Assembly (NCBI GenBank): GCA_013399015.1
Contig: VWZX01002690.1
Location: 496,001-560,000 of the forward strand
DNA length: 64,000 bases
Source: Galbula dea
Lineage: Eukaryota; Chordata; Aves; Piciformes; Galbulidae
Reading direction: 5' to 3'
Shown here piece by piece: positions 33,045 to 45,700 of the stretch (the first letter of the stretch is position 1; each line of letters begins with the position of its first letter). The notes below the pieces were generated by a model. The model was not told the origin of the DNA and did no database searches. It was given only the letters and a program-made list of their open reading frames with translations. The position numbers and the translations under genes are program-made.

Positions 33045-33394
33045 GATAGTTGGGTGGGGTTTCTTTGTGTCCCCCTTCATTTTTAATACCAAAAGAATTC
33101 CACAAAGAACAGTGTAATTCTTGGAAGAGGCTTCATCTACTGCCTCCATGGTTTCCATGTGCTACTGATGACATCCCAAGGCATTCTGCTGATCTGGCCA
33201 GAAGACAAAAAAAACCTCCTTCCCATCTCTCTGCAGCCCAAGGTGTAGCACCTTCAACCCTCAACATCTAGATAGGATTGTCTGCCGACAACAGATCCGT
33301 GTGACCTTCAGCCCGAGCCAGCGCTGCCTACGTGAACAGGACGAGTCATGAAGAGCCACTTTGCCTTTCCATTCATTCATTTGGCCTCTCTCAT

Positions 33395-33771
33395 TTAGGG
33401 AGAAGTCAAGTCTCTTGGCAACAGATGCAGTGCTGCTGCAGATCCATCCCTTCTGGAGGGCATGTGGTAGCGCACTCTCTTCCAGAAGCTGCTCCTGGCC
33501 GAGCGAGACCCTGCCGAGGAGTCGCCTTTCCAGCGGATGGCCCCGTACTTCTGCTTAACATATTGGATGGATTCTGGCATGCTCCCATAATCCTGGATTT
33601 TGTCAAGTTCAATGAGAATGACTTTGAGGTCATCTTGGATAAGAGCATTATACATGGCTAGCTGCTTTTCAGACACCTCTTCTAGAACGCTGTAACAGGA
33701 GGGCTCTGGGACTAGAACAAGGATCACTCTTCGGCTTTGCTGGATTTTTTCCTCAGCGATGCTGATCACAG
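33395..33771 (-). CDS. IL1R1: IL1R1 coding exon 10 (TIR domain second half, stop)
   Basis: This exon has 377 nt of coding sequence ending in TAA at 33395-33397. It encodes AVISIAEEKIQQSRRV, MPESIQYVKQKYGAIRW and box 3 FWKRVRYHMP, followed by a short divergent tail. The acceptor is TTTCCAG|CTGTG. Confidence 0.95.
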
Positions 33772-36700
33772 CTGGAAAGAAAAAGGTTGTGCAAAATGAA
33801 GGCTGTATGTTTCTTTTTCTTTGCCACCATATTGCAGCTGCATCATTTGTTGGTTTGAGATTTGAGCCAACACACTTTCACCTCACCAAGAGGGACGGGC
33901 TAAGAGCACGCAAGCAGTTACACTGGGTTAGCCAAGGAACGATTTGGCCAATGCAGCACAACCTGACCCCATCAAACTGACAGTCTATATTCTTGTTTTG
34001 CAGAAACCAACAGTTACCAACTTTCTACTACTTATCTCACTCATTTTATCACCATCTTAGGTTCAACTGCAAAAAACCAAAACCCAAAACCAAACCTAAT
34101 GAAGTTCCAAACCCACAGGCCTAGATAAAACCATGACCTTTTTCCTTACCCCGCTTGTTCTGGTTTGTTTTCTGTTTATGCAACTACTTTTTGTTACATG
34201 GAAGTAGAAGAGAAACTAAAGAATCCTCCTTTCAATGGCATTTCAGACAGTTAATTCCAAGCCAACAAAATATGGTCTGGGTTAACCCTGAGAACAAACT
34301 ATTGCATTGTTTTCAAGCTGCAAAAACAAAGCAGCACTTCAGATTCTGCTTCTGAGGGAACCTTTCCTTCTCAAACCACTACCAAAAGCCTCCAGATGTA
34401 GAAAGGTGATCCATGAACCATCTCACACAGGTTTGTTCACCTCCAATTGTTCTTTAAAAATACCTGCTATTTGAGGTCTACTCTGCAAATGTATTCAGAC
34501 TCAGTATTATTTTTGTCAAGTCACAAAGCCAGGAAGGTTTCAGAAGCCTTCCATCAGTTCACTCCATATAATGACAAGAGAAAGGCTGAGCTAAACAGAC
34601 TTCATGGGAGCACCCAGTGCTGTGCTTGTTCACCAGAGAGAATAAGAAAATCAGAACTCATTTGCTGGTAGAAGATATTTAGAATCACATCTGACTGATT
34701 TGCCTGTTTCTGAGTTGTATTTGCAGCTGCCAATTAGAAAACCTGAGTGTAGCTTGTCCTCAGATAGATTACCTTCTCCTGGTAAGTCATCCCTCCCAAA
34801 TATGAAGAGGTGATATCCACACTGTCTCTCTAAGACCTCTGGCAGTATCTTCAGAGCAAAAATATCTGATGAATACAAGCAGCTCTCTCTGTTCCTTGGA
34901 TACAGAACATAAGCATCATAGATCTTCCCATCTGAAACTGAGGAGTGAGCAATAGGAGTCATATAAAAATGGATTCTTAAGACAAAAGCAAGCAAACAAA
35001 GGAAAAAAAATAATCTCTAAACTCTGTTTTTTCCCCTCACTTGAATCATTGTTTTAGGTTCTAATCCTGCTATTACCAAGGCAAAGGAATGACAGTACTG
35101 TATTCCTGCAGGGTTGCTGGTTTTCCCCCTGTGGATGCTTTTGTTATCTGAACTACTTCTAAAAGCACTTTACACTTTCAAAAATCCCCAGGAAAAGCAA
35201 CCACTCTCCAGAAGGTTAAGTCAGTGCTTTGCAAGGGGAGGTGGAGGCTCAGTACAACACAAACGTACCTTTTTTAGCCAGGAAAGGATGGCAGGAGTCC
35301 CGATACCAAAGCACAAGATCAACTCTGAAGATCTTGTAGATAACAAGAGTAAAAAACACCAAAAAGGCCAAAGAAACTCCTCCTCCAATTAAGTAACCCT
35401 GAATGTTCTGAGCTGCAGCAGAGTAGAATAAGAAGAGAGAAAACAAACAAACCACTTACACACCAGAACCAGAGAAAGGCAAAAGAGAAGTTCAAAATTC
35501 TTTAGCCTGTCTTTGTTTGGGGTTGTGTGTGAGAGGAATGAGTGCAATAGGACTGACAATTTTCAGGCATGCTTCCTGCAAATCCTGTTATTTGACAAGC
35601 CTACTTTCATCTTTCAGTGAAAAACTGCCACAGCAGTGGGACAAATGAGGCTGCTCTTCAGCTGAAAGCCCGAAATATTGACACATATCCCAGTACAGCA
35701 GGAGAATGAGAGTTCCTGCAGGAAATTTTCTAAGTCAGAAAGCAAAGTCAGAGATGAGAGATGATGTCCTGATCATGCTGTTCTTCCTAGCCCAGCCAGC
35801 TTTCCATTGTCTCTAGCCTCTTCAAAGATCTGCCCTTGAACCTACTAATGTGTTGTCTTAAAAGATTTGTTGTCCTTAAAGCAAACACCCTCCACAAACA
35901 GCACTTTTTAGTTCATGCATACTGAAGGATAGCTGAGGTTAAATCCTACCCTGACAGTGTTTATGAAGAACTCACAAGCTAGAGCTCAGATCCACTTCCA
36001 GTCAATTATTTCTTAAGAATGTGGCCAGTTAAAGGTAAGTTTGAGAGCAACAATTGTCAAAGGACTGGCCCACAGTTGTCAAAGCTAGTGCAATATAAGC
36101 TCAACAGACCAGAAACTCTTCTATAGCCAAATCAAATGAAAATGGGCACTTGGAATAATTAGTCACTTGCTTTTCTGTGTAAATTTCTGTTTTAAAAGAA
36201 AGAGAACTAATTTCTTCAGCCTTGCATTTGAGTCTGACCTTCAAATTCATCATGTTCAAACCTGACCTTCAAGTTCACCTACTCAAAAGAAAATTTCATG
36301 CCAGCCAGCAATAGGTCAAACTTATCTTTGTCTCTGAGCACAAGACTGAGGTCTCCAGTAAGTGGGAGGATGCTCCCAATCAGCATACATGAGCCTATCT
36401 AGAAGGCTGGTAACACAGCACATGGGCCAGTAATGGAAAGTCCATCATCTTTCATAGAATCATAGAATGGCTGAGGTTGGAAGGGACCTTAAAGATCATC
36501 TAGTTCCAACCCCCCTGCCATGGGCAGGGATGCCAATCACTAGACCAGGTCATCCAGGGCCTCATCCAGCCTGGCCTTAAACACTGCCAGGGATGGGGCA
36601 GCCACAACTTCTCTGGGCAACCTGTTCCAGTGCCTCACCACCCTTTGGGTAAAGAACCCCCTTCTAATCTCCATCCTCCAAGCAATCTATTGGATTCCTT

Positions 36701-39700
36701 CACTGTCATCATTGTTAGAGTCTCTCCTACTATAGCAATAGTTTGGCAACCTGAGCCCATTGTTTGTTACTGAAGGACAGGACAACCAGGCCCACATATA
36801 CATTTTGTCAGTCTTTTCCACAGTTAGTTATGTCTTCCCCTCCTCTCTTTTAGAGATGTGGCCACTTTCAGTGCTCTTCTAGACACACAGTCTCCTCTGA
36901 TCCACGTGTCTTTAAGTACAAGTGTGTAAAGTGAAGCACAGTGTTCCACTGAGGTCTCACACTTGCTCCAAATACACTGGAGTCTTTCATGAATGTCTCC
37001 CAAAACACTGAAGGAGAGAAGACAAACCAAATGAAAAGTGCTATTTTCTTTAATTGTGCTCATAATACAACAACAAAAAAACCCACAAAGTAAGGTTACT
37101 GAGCTGCACTGCCCACTCTGCACAAGGGTATTCCATGTTTCTAGCTCAAAGGAGAGAAGTGGCAAACTAACTGAGGGGGGAGCAGCATTGATCACCATTT
37201 GATCAAGGTGAGACTTCTTACCTGGGGGATCCAGTTTGAGGTAGGCTGTAAACTCTTGAGAATCATATGCAAAGTGACAGAAGAATTTATGAGCATAATC
37301 CTTTGCTTTCACTTTGGAAATGTTAAATTTTGTTCCAGACACAGCAAGTCCATGAGGCAACCCCTCTCTGTTATGCACAAAGGGTAAAAGAGGAATAGCT
37401 GTAGAAACTGAAATATCAGTGCTTAATATGGGATAGATTCAGCTAGCCACAAACACAAACCCATTTTTTTTTTGCCTCTGTAAACCTCAGAAGCCAATGA
37501 AGCACAGTAGATATTACCCCTGTAACAAACAGCTTCATGACCAGAGGTGCCTTGGCCTTTTCCATACACACTGAGTTGTTGTTGTTTTGGGGGGGTTTTT
37601 TGCTAGGTAGGGCAGAGTGCACCATTAGCAGTTTTGCAGATGATACAAACACCCAAAGGGATGGCAGATCAACCAGAGGGTCATGCTATCATCCTGAGGA
37701 ACCTTGACAGGCTGAAGAAATGGGCTCATGAACTTCAATGAGAAATACAAATCCTACTCCCAAGAAGGAATAACCAATCCCCAGGCATCCTGGACTGCAT
37801 TATGAAGAGCACTTGAGAGAGATAATCCTTCCCTTCTACTCATCTACTCTTCCCTTCATTGGTGAGGTCACACCAAGAGTAGTGGGGACAATTCTGGGCT
37901 TCCCAGAACAAGAGATGCATGAATTTACTGGAGCAAGTCCAGTGCAGGGCCAAGAAAATGATAAAGTGAGTGGAAAATCTGTCATATGAGAGAGCAGGGA
38001 CTAGGCAGCCTGGAGAAGTGGGAGCCAGGCTCCTTTCAATAGTGCCCACTGAGAGGGCAAGAGGCAGTGAGCATAAAACCTTTCCCCATCTGAAATTCCT
38101 TCTGAACACCTTCTACAGTCAGAGTGGTCAAACACTGGCACAGGTTGCCCAGAGAAGTTGTGAAGCCTCCACCTGTGGAGGCACTCAAAACCCAACTGGA
38201 CACAGCCCTGAGCAACCAGCTCTAACTGACTGTGCTTGAGCAGGGAGTTTGGACAATCTCAAAAGGTCCCTTCCAATCTAAATGATTTTGTGAAAGACTC
38301 TTCAAACCAGTTAGAGCTAGTCATGAAAGTGTGAAGAGAAAACCATTTAAGATTCTTTCTACTGATGATGAAGCAGAGACCTTTCTAAGCACACCAACAG
38401 GCTCTCTGAGCCCACACTGTCCACACTCAACAGTGCCAAGCAACTTGGGGAACAATGATCAACAAAAAATTCACAAGAGCCAGATGACCCTGGTGTCAAA
38501 TGACAACAAACATGGTGATACTGCCTTTCTCTCTGATCTCTGTGGCCACAGAAAGCTTGGAGATATGATATGCTCTTCTGCTAAATACCATCCTGCTCCA
38601 AGGTAGATTTACAAGTCTAGGGTAGGAGGCATCACAGGAGGAGTGTACCTACAAACTGGCATCTAAAGGGCACCCTTTAAACCAAAGTGATTTCACCTCA
38701 TGTGCTGAAGGAGGAAAGCTCATTTTGCAGCATGTCCTGAAGAACCAGTTTCTATGACATATATAATTACCAGCAACTCCTCTCAGGGGATGCCAATGTA
38801 AACCTCATCATTCTGCAGCATGTTCAGATTTGTTCAACTAGTTTTAGCTTTCATCCCAACAGCTGAAAGAGTTATAGCCTAGGTGTAAGCCCTCCAGCCC
38901 ATCATGTTGGCCATGCCTACAGAGTGCTTTGCTACTAGCAAATACTCCACAAATTTCATTGCTGAGAAATTGCTACACTTTTTCTTTAAATAAAAGATTA
39001 TGATTGCAATTGGATTCATTTTTCTGACACTGGATAACTTACTTTGAACAATTAATCTTAATTAGAACTTGCAGAGGATGAATCTTGCACATCTCCATCT
39101 CTGGCAGGGGAAACTTCTCAGTGATGAGAAATGGAGACTTAGCTGTGCCTTAGACACCATAAGCTGAAGGCTAATATTTACAGGCAAACAACCAAGCATG
39201 TAGATCTATAATGAAAGTAAGAATTCCACCTAAAGGAACTTGGGGACAAAGTAGAAGGAAGATTCCTTCTGGAGGCCAGATACAGATGAATGAAAGATCA
39301 TTTTAAAAGCAACCTCTAACCTAGACATATTTTCACAGAATCACAGAATGTTAGGAGCTGGAAGGGACCTCCAAAGATCATCTAGTCCAACCCCCCTGCC
39401 ACAGCAGGATTCCCTAGACCAGGGCACACAGATCTTGCACTTGCTGGAGATGACAATGCCTCTGCATGGATGTGAACTGATCAGCTAAGATAGATTTAGT
39501 TTTTCTTTCTTATTTGCACTACATTTGAAGTGCTATTTTTAGCAGTAGTTACTTGATACAGTGACAAAGCAAACAGTACATCCACTCTGCTATAGCACAG
39601 GCCAGTCACTGAGTAACAAAGGCCCTGCATTGCTCTCTTGAAAGAACTTCTGGTTTTATCAGCTTAATCTGTATTTCATTCTCCTGAACATAAAATTCCT

Positions 39701-42700
39701 CACTGTCCTGCAACAAGAACCTCTCTTTTGTGCTCTTGAGGATTAGCAGCAGTGTCTGTACTTTGAAAAGGCTCAACTTCACAAGTAAGAAGTTGGCTGC
39801 TGTTTACTTCTGCTGTGGAACAATCTATCCTTCCCATACTAATGCTAAAGGCCAGGCTTGAATCTATTGGCAAAGAAAAATGAAATGCATAAGAACAAAT
39901 GCATTACTAATCCTTACAAAATGATGTTTCACAACAGCATTATAAAAACCTTCATAGGATTGCTTCATGACACTTGTATCAGATAAATAAGTGTTTATAA
40001 GAAGATGATGTGGGTTTTCTCTTGGCCAAGCAGTAAGATTACAATGTACTCGATGCAGACTTCTAATCAGCCTTCCAGTGACCACTGGCAGTTGACTAGC
40101 AGTCAACTTTAGAGTGAATTCACTTCAAATTACTGCAGTTTCCATCACCTACAAATGCACTAACAGTTCAGTGTCTAAGGATACTTACTCATAAAACTGT
40201 TCCCTGTAGGTGCTATCAAAATAATCCACATCCATATCATTAACCTTCCAGAATGGAATCAAGCCATTTATGCCACTTGATATATTACATTCCATAACAA
40301 CATGAGAGCCTGCAAAAAAACAAGTAAACACAGCAACTCAAGGTCTGGTAACAGAAGCAGGATCAAGTGATTGGGGAGAAGCTGGGAAGAGGAGGGCTAG
40401 TGAAAAACCCACTTAGCTCAGGAAAAGCAGAGTCCTTACAACTCATCCACTCCTAATCCACACTTGCTGGGTATAAATTCCACCCTAAATGTAGATGTCC
40501 ACATTTCATGTCTACATGTAAGCCAGCTGTCTAACCTAGGAACAGAGTGCACCTCTGCTCAAGTCCACTCACACTAGGCACCTGGACCTTTATCAACTGA
40601 ATGGCTCTCCAGACTCCACTGGGAGATCTCCAGGGCTCCAATCAGTTGCAGGTAGCTGTGTACCTGGGACATCTGAGATGCTCTCCAGCATCCAAGGTGT
40701 CTGTATGGAGCTGGCTGTAAGGTTCCAGATCTCAAAGAAACCTGCACTGATGGAGTAGCAAAACCATGCAAAACAGCACTGGACATCTATGTGTGGGCAA
40801 CTGAATAGAGCCTCATGGACAACAGCATGAATTAAGGACCCTAGCTCAGGTGCAGAAACCCATATGTAGACAACTACACCCTGGAGCTGCATCCCATTCT
40901 TAGTGAACACACATATCTTTAGCCCAGATCAGAGTCTTTTGGCCAACACTGTCCACTGGAATGGTTTCTGAATGCTCTTACTCTCTGCTCCCAGAGCAGG
41001 CTCACCTGCCACTCAGCTCCTTTGCCACCAAGAGCCCTCTGGACTTGGGAGGAACATAATTTCTGTTAAAGCTCAGTCATTATTCTGGTCAAAATTACTG
41101 ATCCTCACCAGAACCTGGCAACTTCAGGATGAGAAACCTTTCACAAAGATATTGAGGTCAAAAAGAAAAGGAAAAAACCCAACAAAACCCACACAAAGAA
41201 AACCCATATCTCAATACAACAACAAAAACCAACCCCAAACAAACAGAGCAACCAACCCCCAAAACTCACCAGTGTTTCAGTGCTATTCACTTCAGTTTAA
41301 CACCATGCACCCAAAGCTAGAATTCAGGGCAGACAAAATGTTCTACAGGATGTGAACAGGGGCATGAAGCCTCAACATGGGAAAAGAACACCTGAGATCC
41401 ACAGTTTTCACAAGCTCAATGTCAGAAAAAGCAGCAGCATAAGTAGCTGTTCTGAGGGAGTACAATCAGGGTGATGGATATAAAAATCATCCTCAATGCT
41501 CTGGCTTCAGCTCCATTGTGATGCCACAGCCCCAGTGCAAGCTTTCCTCAGAGCTTCTCTGATGATCTAACTGGCAACAATCCTTCCTCAGAAGATTACA
41601 AACCAGCTTAGATCCTCTACTAGGAAATTCTAGTAAATAGCCAATCACATTTCTCCAAAAATCAGTTAAAGAAAACCCCCAAAATACAACAAACCCACAA
41701 TTCAAGCAGCTCCAAAACTCCTCCTTCTGGACTCCATCAGCACTACACAACTCTGTCCAATATATGATGCAATCTAAATGTGTTTAGGTTTGCTTAGGAA
41801 AAGACTTGCATATCATATACTTAGCCCATCAAATCAGAGAATAATTAAGGTTGGAAGAGACTTGGAGAGGTCTCAAAGCAAGGGCAGCTCTGAGGTCAGA
41901 CCAGGCTGCTCTATGTTTGATACAGTCAAGTATCAGATTGCCCAACTTCTGCAGGCAGCCTGTCCTCACTGGGAAAAAGTCATTCCTTAGATCCAGAATC
42001 TCTTATTTAAGAAATCTCTTAGATAAACAACAGCAGGGATATTCATCAACCAACAGCTCACTGTTACACAGGAGATCAGTACCTGAAACCTTTTAATACC
42101 CTAAAAAAGAGGAATAAAATCCAGTTTGTGCAGAGGGAAGGGAGCCATGAGATATCTAAGAGGAGGAAAAATGATTGAACTGATCAACTGGTAACTAGCC
42201 TAACCTGTTACATATTTGTAACCATATTTCCACAGATGCTAAATGAGGACATGGCAAGACACAAGAGGCTGAAAAGTGGCACAAAGGACAGATGGCAATA
42301 GTAAAAACAACAAATAAATGCACCCCAGATGACACTGCTGGTCAAGAGACTCCAATCTTAGGCACACAGTTATTCACTCCACAAAGTACTTGCATGAATC
42401 ATGTTCTATCATCTGTCTTCCAGACAGGCACATGGATTGAGGCTATCTTCCACTCTTGCTGGAGTCAGTGGAACTATTCATGTGTTATTTCAGACAGACC
42501 AAGAGCTCATTTCTTTTCCTGAATGTTAATGACTTCTTAAATAGTCACTACTTACCTAGTTCTACTTCAAGTGTATTGTTCTTTGGATAAATAAACTCTG
42601 GTCTCATCTGCAGTGGTTGTTCTAACAGAAACAAAGAGAAAAATGAACTCTTCAGGCAAGATGAGTTCCACAACTTACCTCAGCTGAGAGTTTTGCAATA

Positions 42701-45700
42701 GTTTGATACTACTGGAGTGCCTAGTTTCAAATTTACAACAGAAAATATCTCATAGGATTCTCTACCAAAAATATTCCACTGCAGCTTCCAAGTTACCAAA
42801 AGGCTTGAGCTTACCTGAAAAATACCTCAAAAACTAATCTCAAATTTACTGGCAGTTGATATAAAAGTAACAGAAAACTAAAACAAAACCAAAAACTGTG
42901 AGTAAATTTGCCAGAGAGAGATAAGGAAGAGAGAGAGATTGCACCAAGGACAGCCAAGATCAGGGGAATACCTGTTTAGATAAAACAGTAAAATGGGCTG
43001 GAACTGTATCATTCTGTACAAGGGACAGACTCACTGCTAACCACTCACCTATATCAAGTAAGAGTTTTGATTTAATCTAAACAAATGGAGACAGCTTTTC
43101 TGATAGGACAACTACCATGGCACTGCTCAGGCCCTCAGCAACACTGCCTACAAAGATGCAATCACAAGGATCACAGCTGGAAGTGACAGGACTGGGAGAA
43201 TGAGAAGGAGACAGCCACTTCAGAGGCCTGGGTGCAGAAAAGCAGAAGCAAGTGCCAGCAGTAAGCCAATCCTTCCCAAAGGAAGATTTATTAACTTCAC
43301 AGAATGTAAAGAGCTTGCCACATCCCCTTTCCCATCAGCTTTGAGTCAGCAAGTTCCCCAACAGGGCCAGAAGCAGGTGTTTTGCTGTGATGGCCTCAGA
43401 AAAAAAAAAATCCTCTTCTTTTAGAAAACAGAAATTATTTAATTTAATGATGTATTATTTGCTTTAGCAAAAACCACCCCCTGGAAACCACTGCTTCCTT
43501 CTAACTCTCACTCCTAACCCCAGCTCTCTCATTTCCCCATGACAATTCTCCCCCAGAGGCAGTGCTCAAGGGTAGCAACATGCATCATTGTCTTTTAATT
43601 TTACACTCAGGCAAAAACAAGCCCTGAATAAAAATGCAGGTTTGCAACTCCTATTCCACACAGCTGCAAAGGAACATGCCAAAGAGCTTATGCCTGCCTA
43701 CAAATATCTACAGCAGAGCCAAAGAAGAGAAGAGAATCAGGTCAGGGCACTCACCTTTAACCTCTACACTCATGGTTCGTGAGACATTGTACTGCCTTCC
43801 CATGTGTGTGTACAGCATCTGGCAGGTGTAGTTGCCTCTGTCCTGCACTGTCACGTTTTCAATCAGCACAGCCTGTTCACCTACTGCCAAAGCAAACCTC
43901 TGGCCTTCAAGGAATCCAGGCTCACAGTCCTAAACATAGCAAAAGGACCTGTGATTTCAGGGAACTGATACGTTCAATAAGTTACAGCACTGAGTCAAAT
44001 ACTTGCCAAATTATTGACATTATTCATTAGGAGTCTTAAAATACTTGCCATGGACTGATGTGTTTTGAAAGCCACAGTGTGGGTTCTTATGGAACAGATA
44101 TAGACATATGAGGAAAAGCTGAAATCACTTGGTCTGTTCAGCCTGGAGCAGACTGAGGGGAGACCTCATGGCAGTTTAGAACTTCCTCAGCAGAGAGGGA
44201 GGGGTGGGTGCTGACCTCTTCTCTCTGGTGACCAGCACCAGGACCTGGGGCAATGGCATGAAGCTGTGCCAGGGGAGGGGCAGGTTGGATGTTAGGAAGA
44301 GGTTCTTCCCCCAGAGAGTGGTGGAGCATTGGAACAGGCTCCCCAGGGATGCATCCATGGCACCAACTCTCCTGGAGTTTAAGAAGCATTTGGACAATGC
44401 TCTTAGCCACATGGGGTGACTTTGGGGTTGTCCTGTGCCTAAATAGGAGTTGGACTCACTGATCCCTGTGGGTCCCTTCCAACAGAGGATATATGTGATG
44501 CTGTTATCCAGGCATCACTATGCTCTAACATGAAGCCTGATGATTTCTGGCTGCCTTTCCACTTTGTAATACAAACTCACTGCAGTCAATCCTTTAACTC
44601 TCCAAATGCTGGGGTTTGGTTCACTGTCTTTGTTGAACAGCTTGACAGTTATCTATCCCAGGTATAATAAGAGTTATTCCCCAGTGTTTATGGGAATATA
44701 TGCCTACATTCCTACTTCACTGGGATGAATGAGAGCTGCTGCAGCAGTGCCTCATGCTGCTGGGGGTATTAATGCTTATGGCAATGTGAACACAGTGAAG
44801 AACTTCCTTCTCTCCCTGACCTGTAACTAGTGCAGACTCATTTCATCCCAGTGGAAGATGTACAGGTGCAGCACTAAGGTTATTTCATATTTTACATGTA
44901 CAGGCTCATGCAGCTACTTTAATACCAGCATCAGAATTAAGAGTTAAGCTGCTTAAGAATTAGACCTTTACATGGATAACATACACATTCCCAGGCTTGC
45001 ATAGCCTACAGAATCAGAGCAGAGAGGCATGAGAATAACACACCATGACCAAGAGACAGGAAAAGCCTAATATTCTGTGAAACTGAAATGATTATGCAGA
45101 GCCTTGTATTTAAGGAAATACACAACTGTCAAAACTTGCCATCTGCATAAAATAATCAAAGGATAAACCAGATTTTCACAAAACAAACCATGTATTTCAG
45201 ACACTGAAAAAACTTACAATCTAAAAATGGATAACTAGTTTGGTTTCTAAATGTGCCTCCCATACCTCCTTACCCCAACAGTGTAGCAAGACAGACACCT
45301 TCCTTCAACTGTAGAGATAATAAACCTTCCCTTCCAGAAGCTGCTTTTCCCAGTTACATCATACCACATTTGAAACAGATTATTCCCTATCTTAGTATCT
45401 AAAATGCACAATACCTTATACCAGTGGACTTCAGGCTGATTATTGTCTTCATCTTTAAAATGTTCTAGATCAGGGCATATGATCTTTCCAGCTGTGCTCA
45501 CCACTTTCTGCTCATATGTCATTTTTCCATTAAAACACAACCCATTGTCATTCTTAAAAACTGTCAGGCTTATGGGTTGTCTATTAGAGTGGTTAAGGCT
45601 CCTGTAATTAGAACACCAGACAAGTCAGATCATTAAGAATAAGGTTCTTTGTTTCTAGCAAGTCAAGGAGTTTACAGAGAGAGACTTCAGCATCTCTACC

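Larger units (their letters stand above)
30529..33394 (-). other. IL1R1: Probable IL1R1 3' untranslated region
   Basis: No gene-like ORF or recognised CR1 copy interrupts the 2.9 kb after the IL1R1 stop, in contrast to the repeat-filled introns. AATAAA signals on the minus strand occur at 33039-33044, 31939-31944 and 30529-30534, so short and long polyadenylation forms are possible. The extent of the UTR is inferred, not observed. Confidence 0.55.

Noticed and set aside
36824..37378. A continuous 184-codon minus-strand ORF
   Set aside because: Only 37222-37367 is real (IL1R1 Ig3 exon). The rest reads through the GTAAGA donor into intron sequence that resembles nothing.
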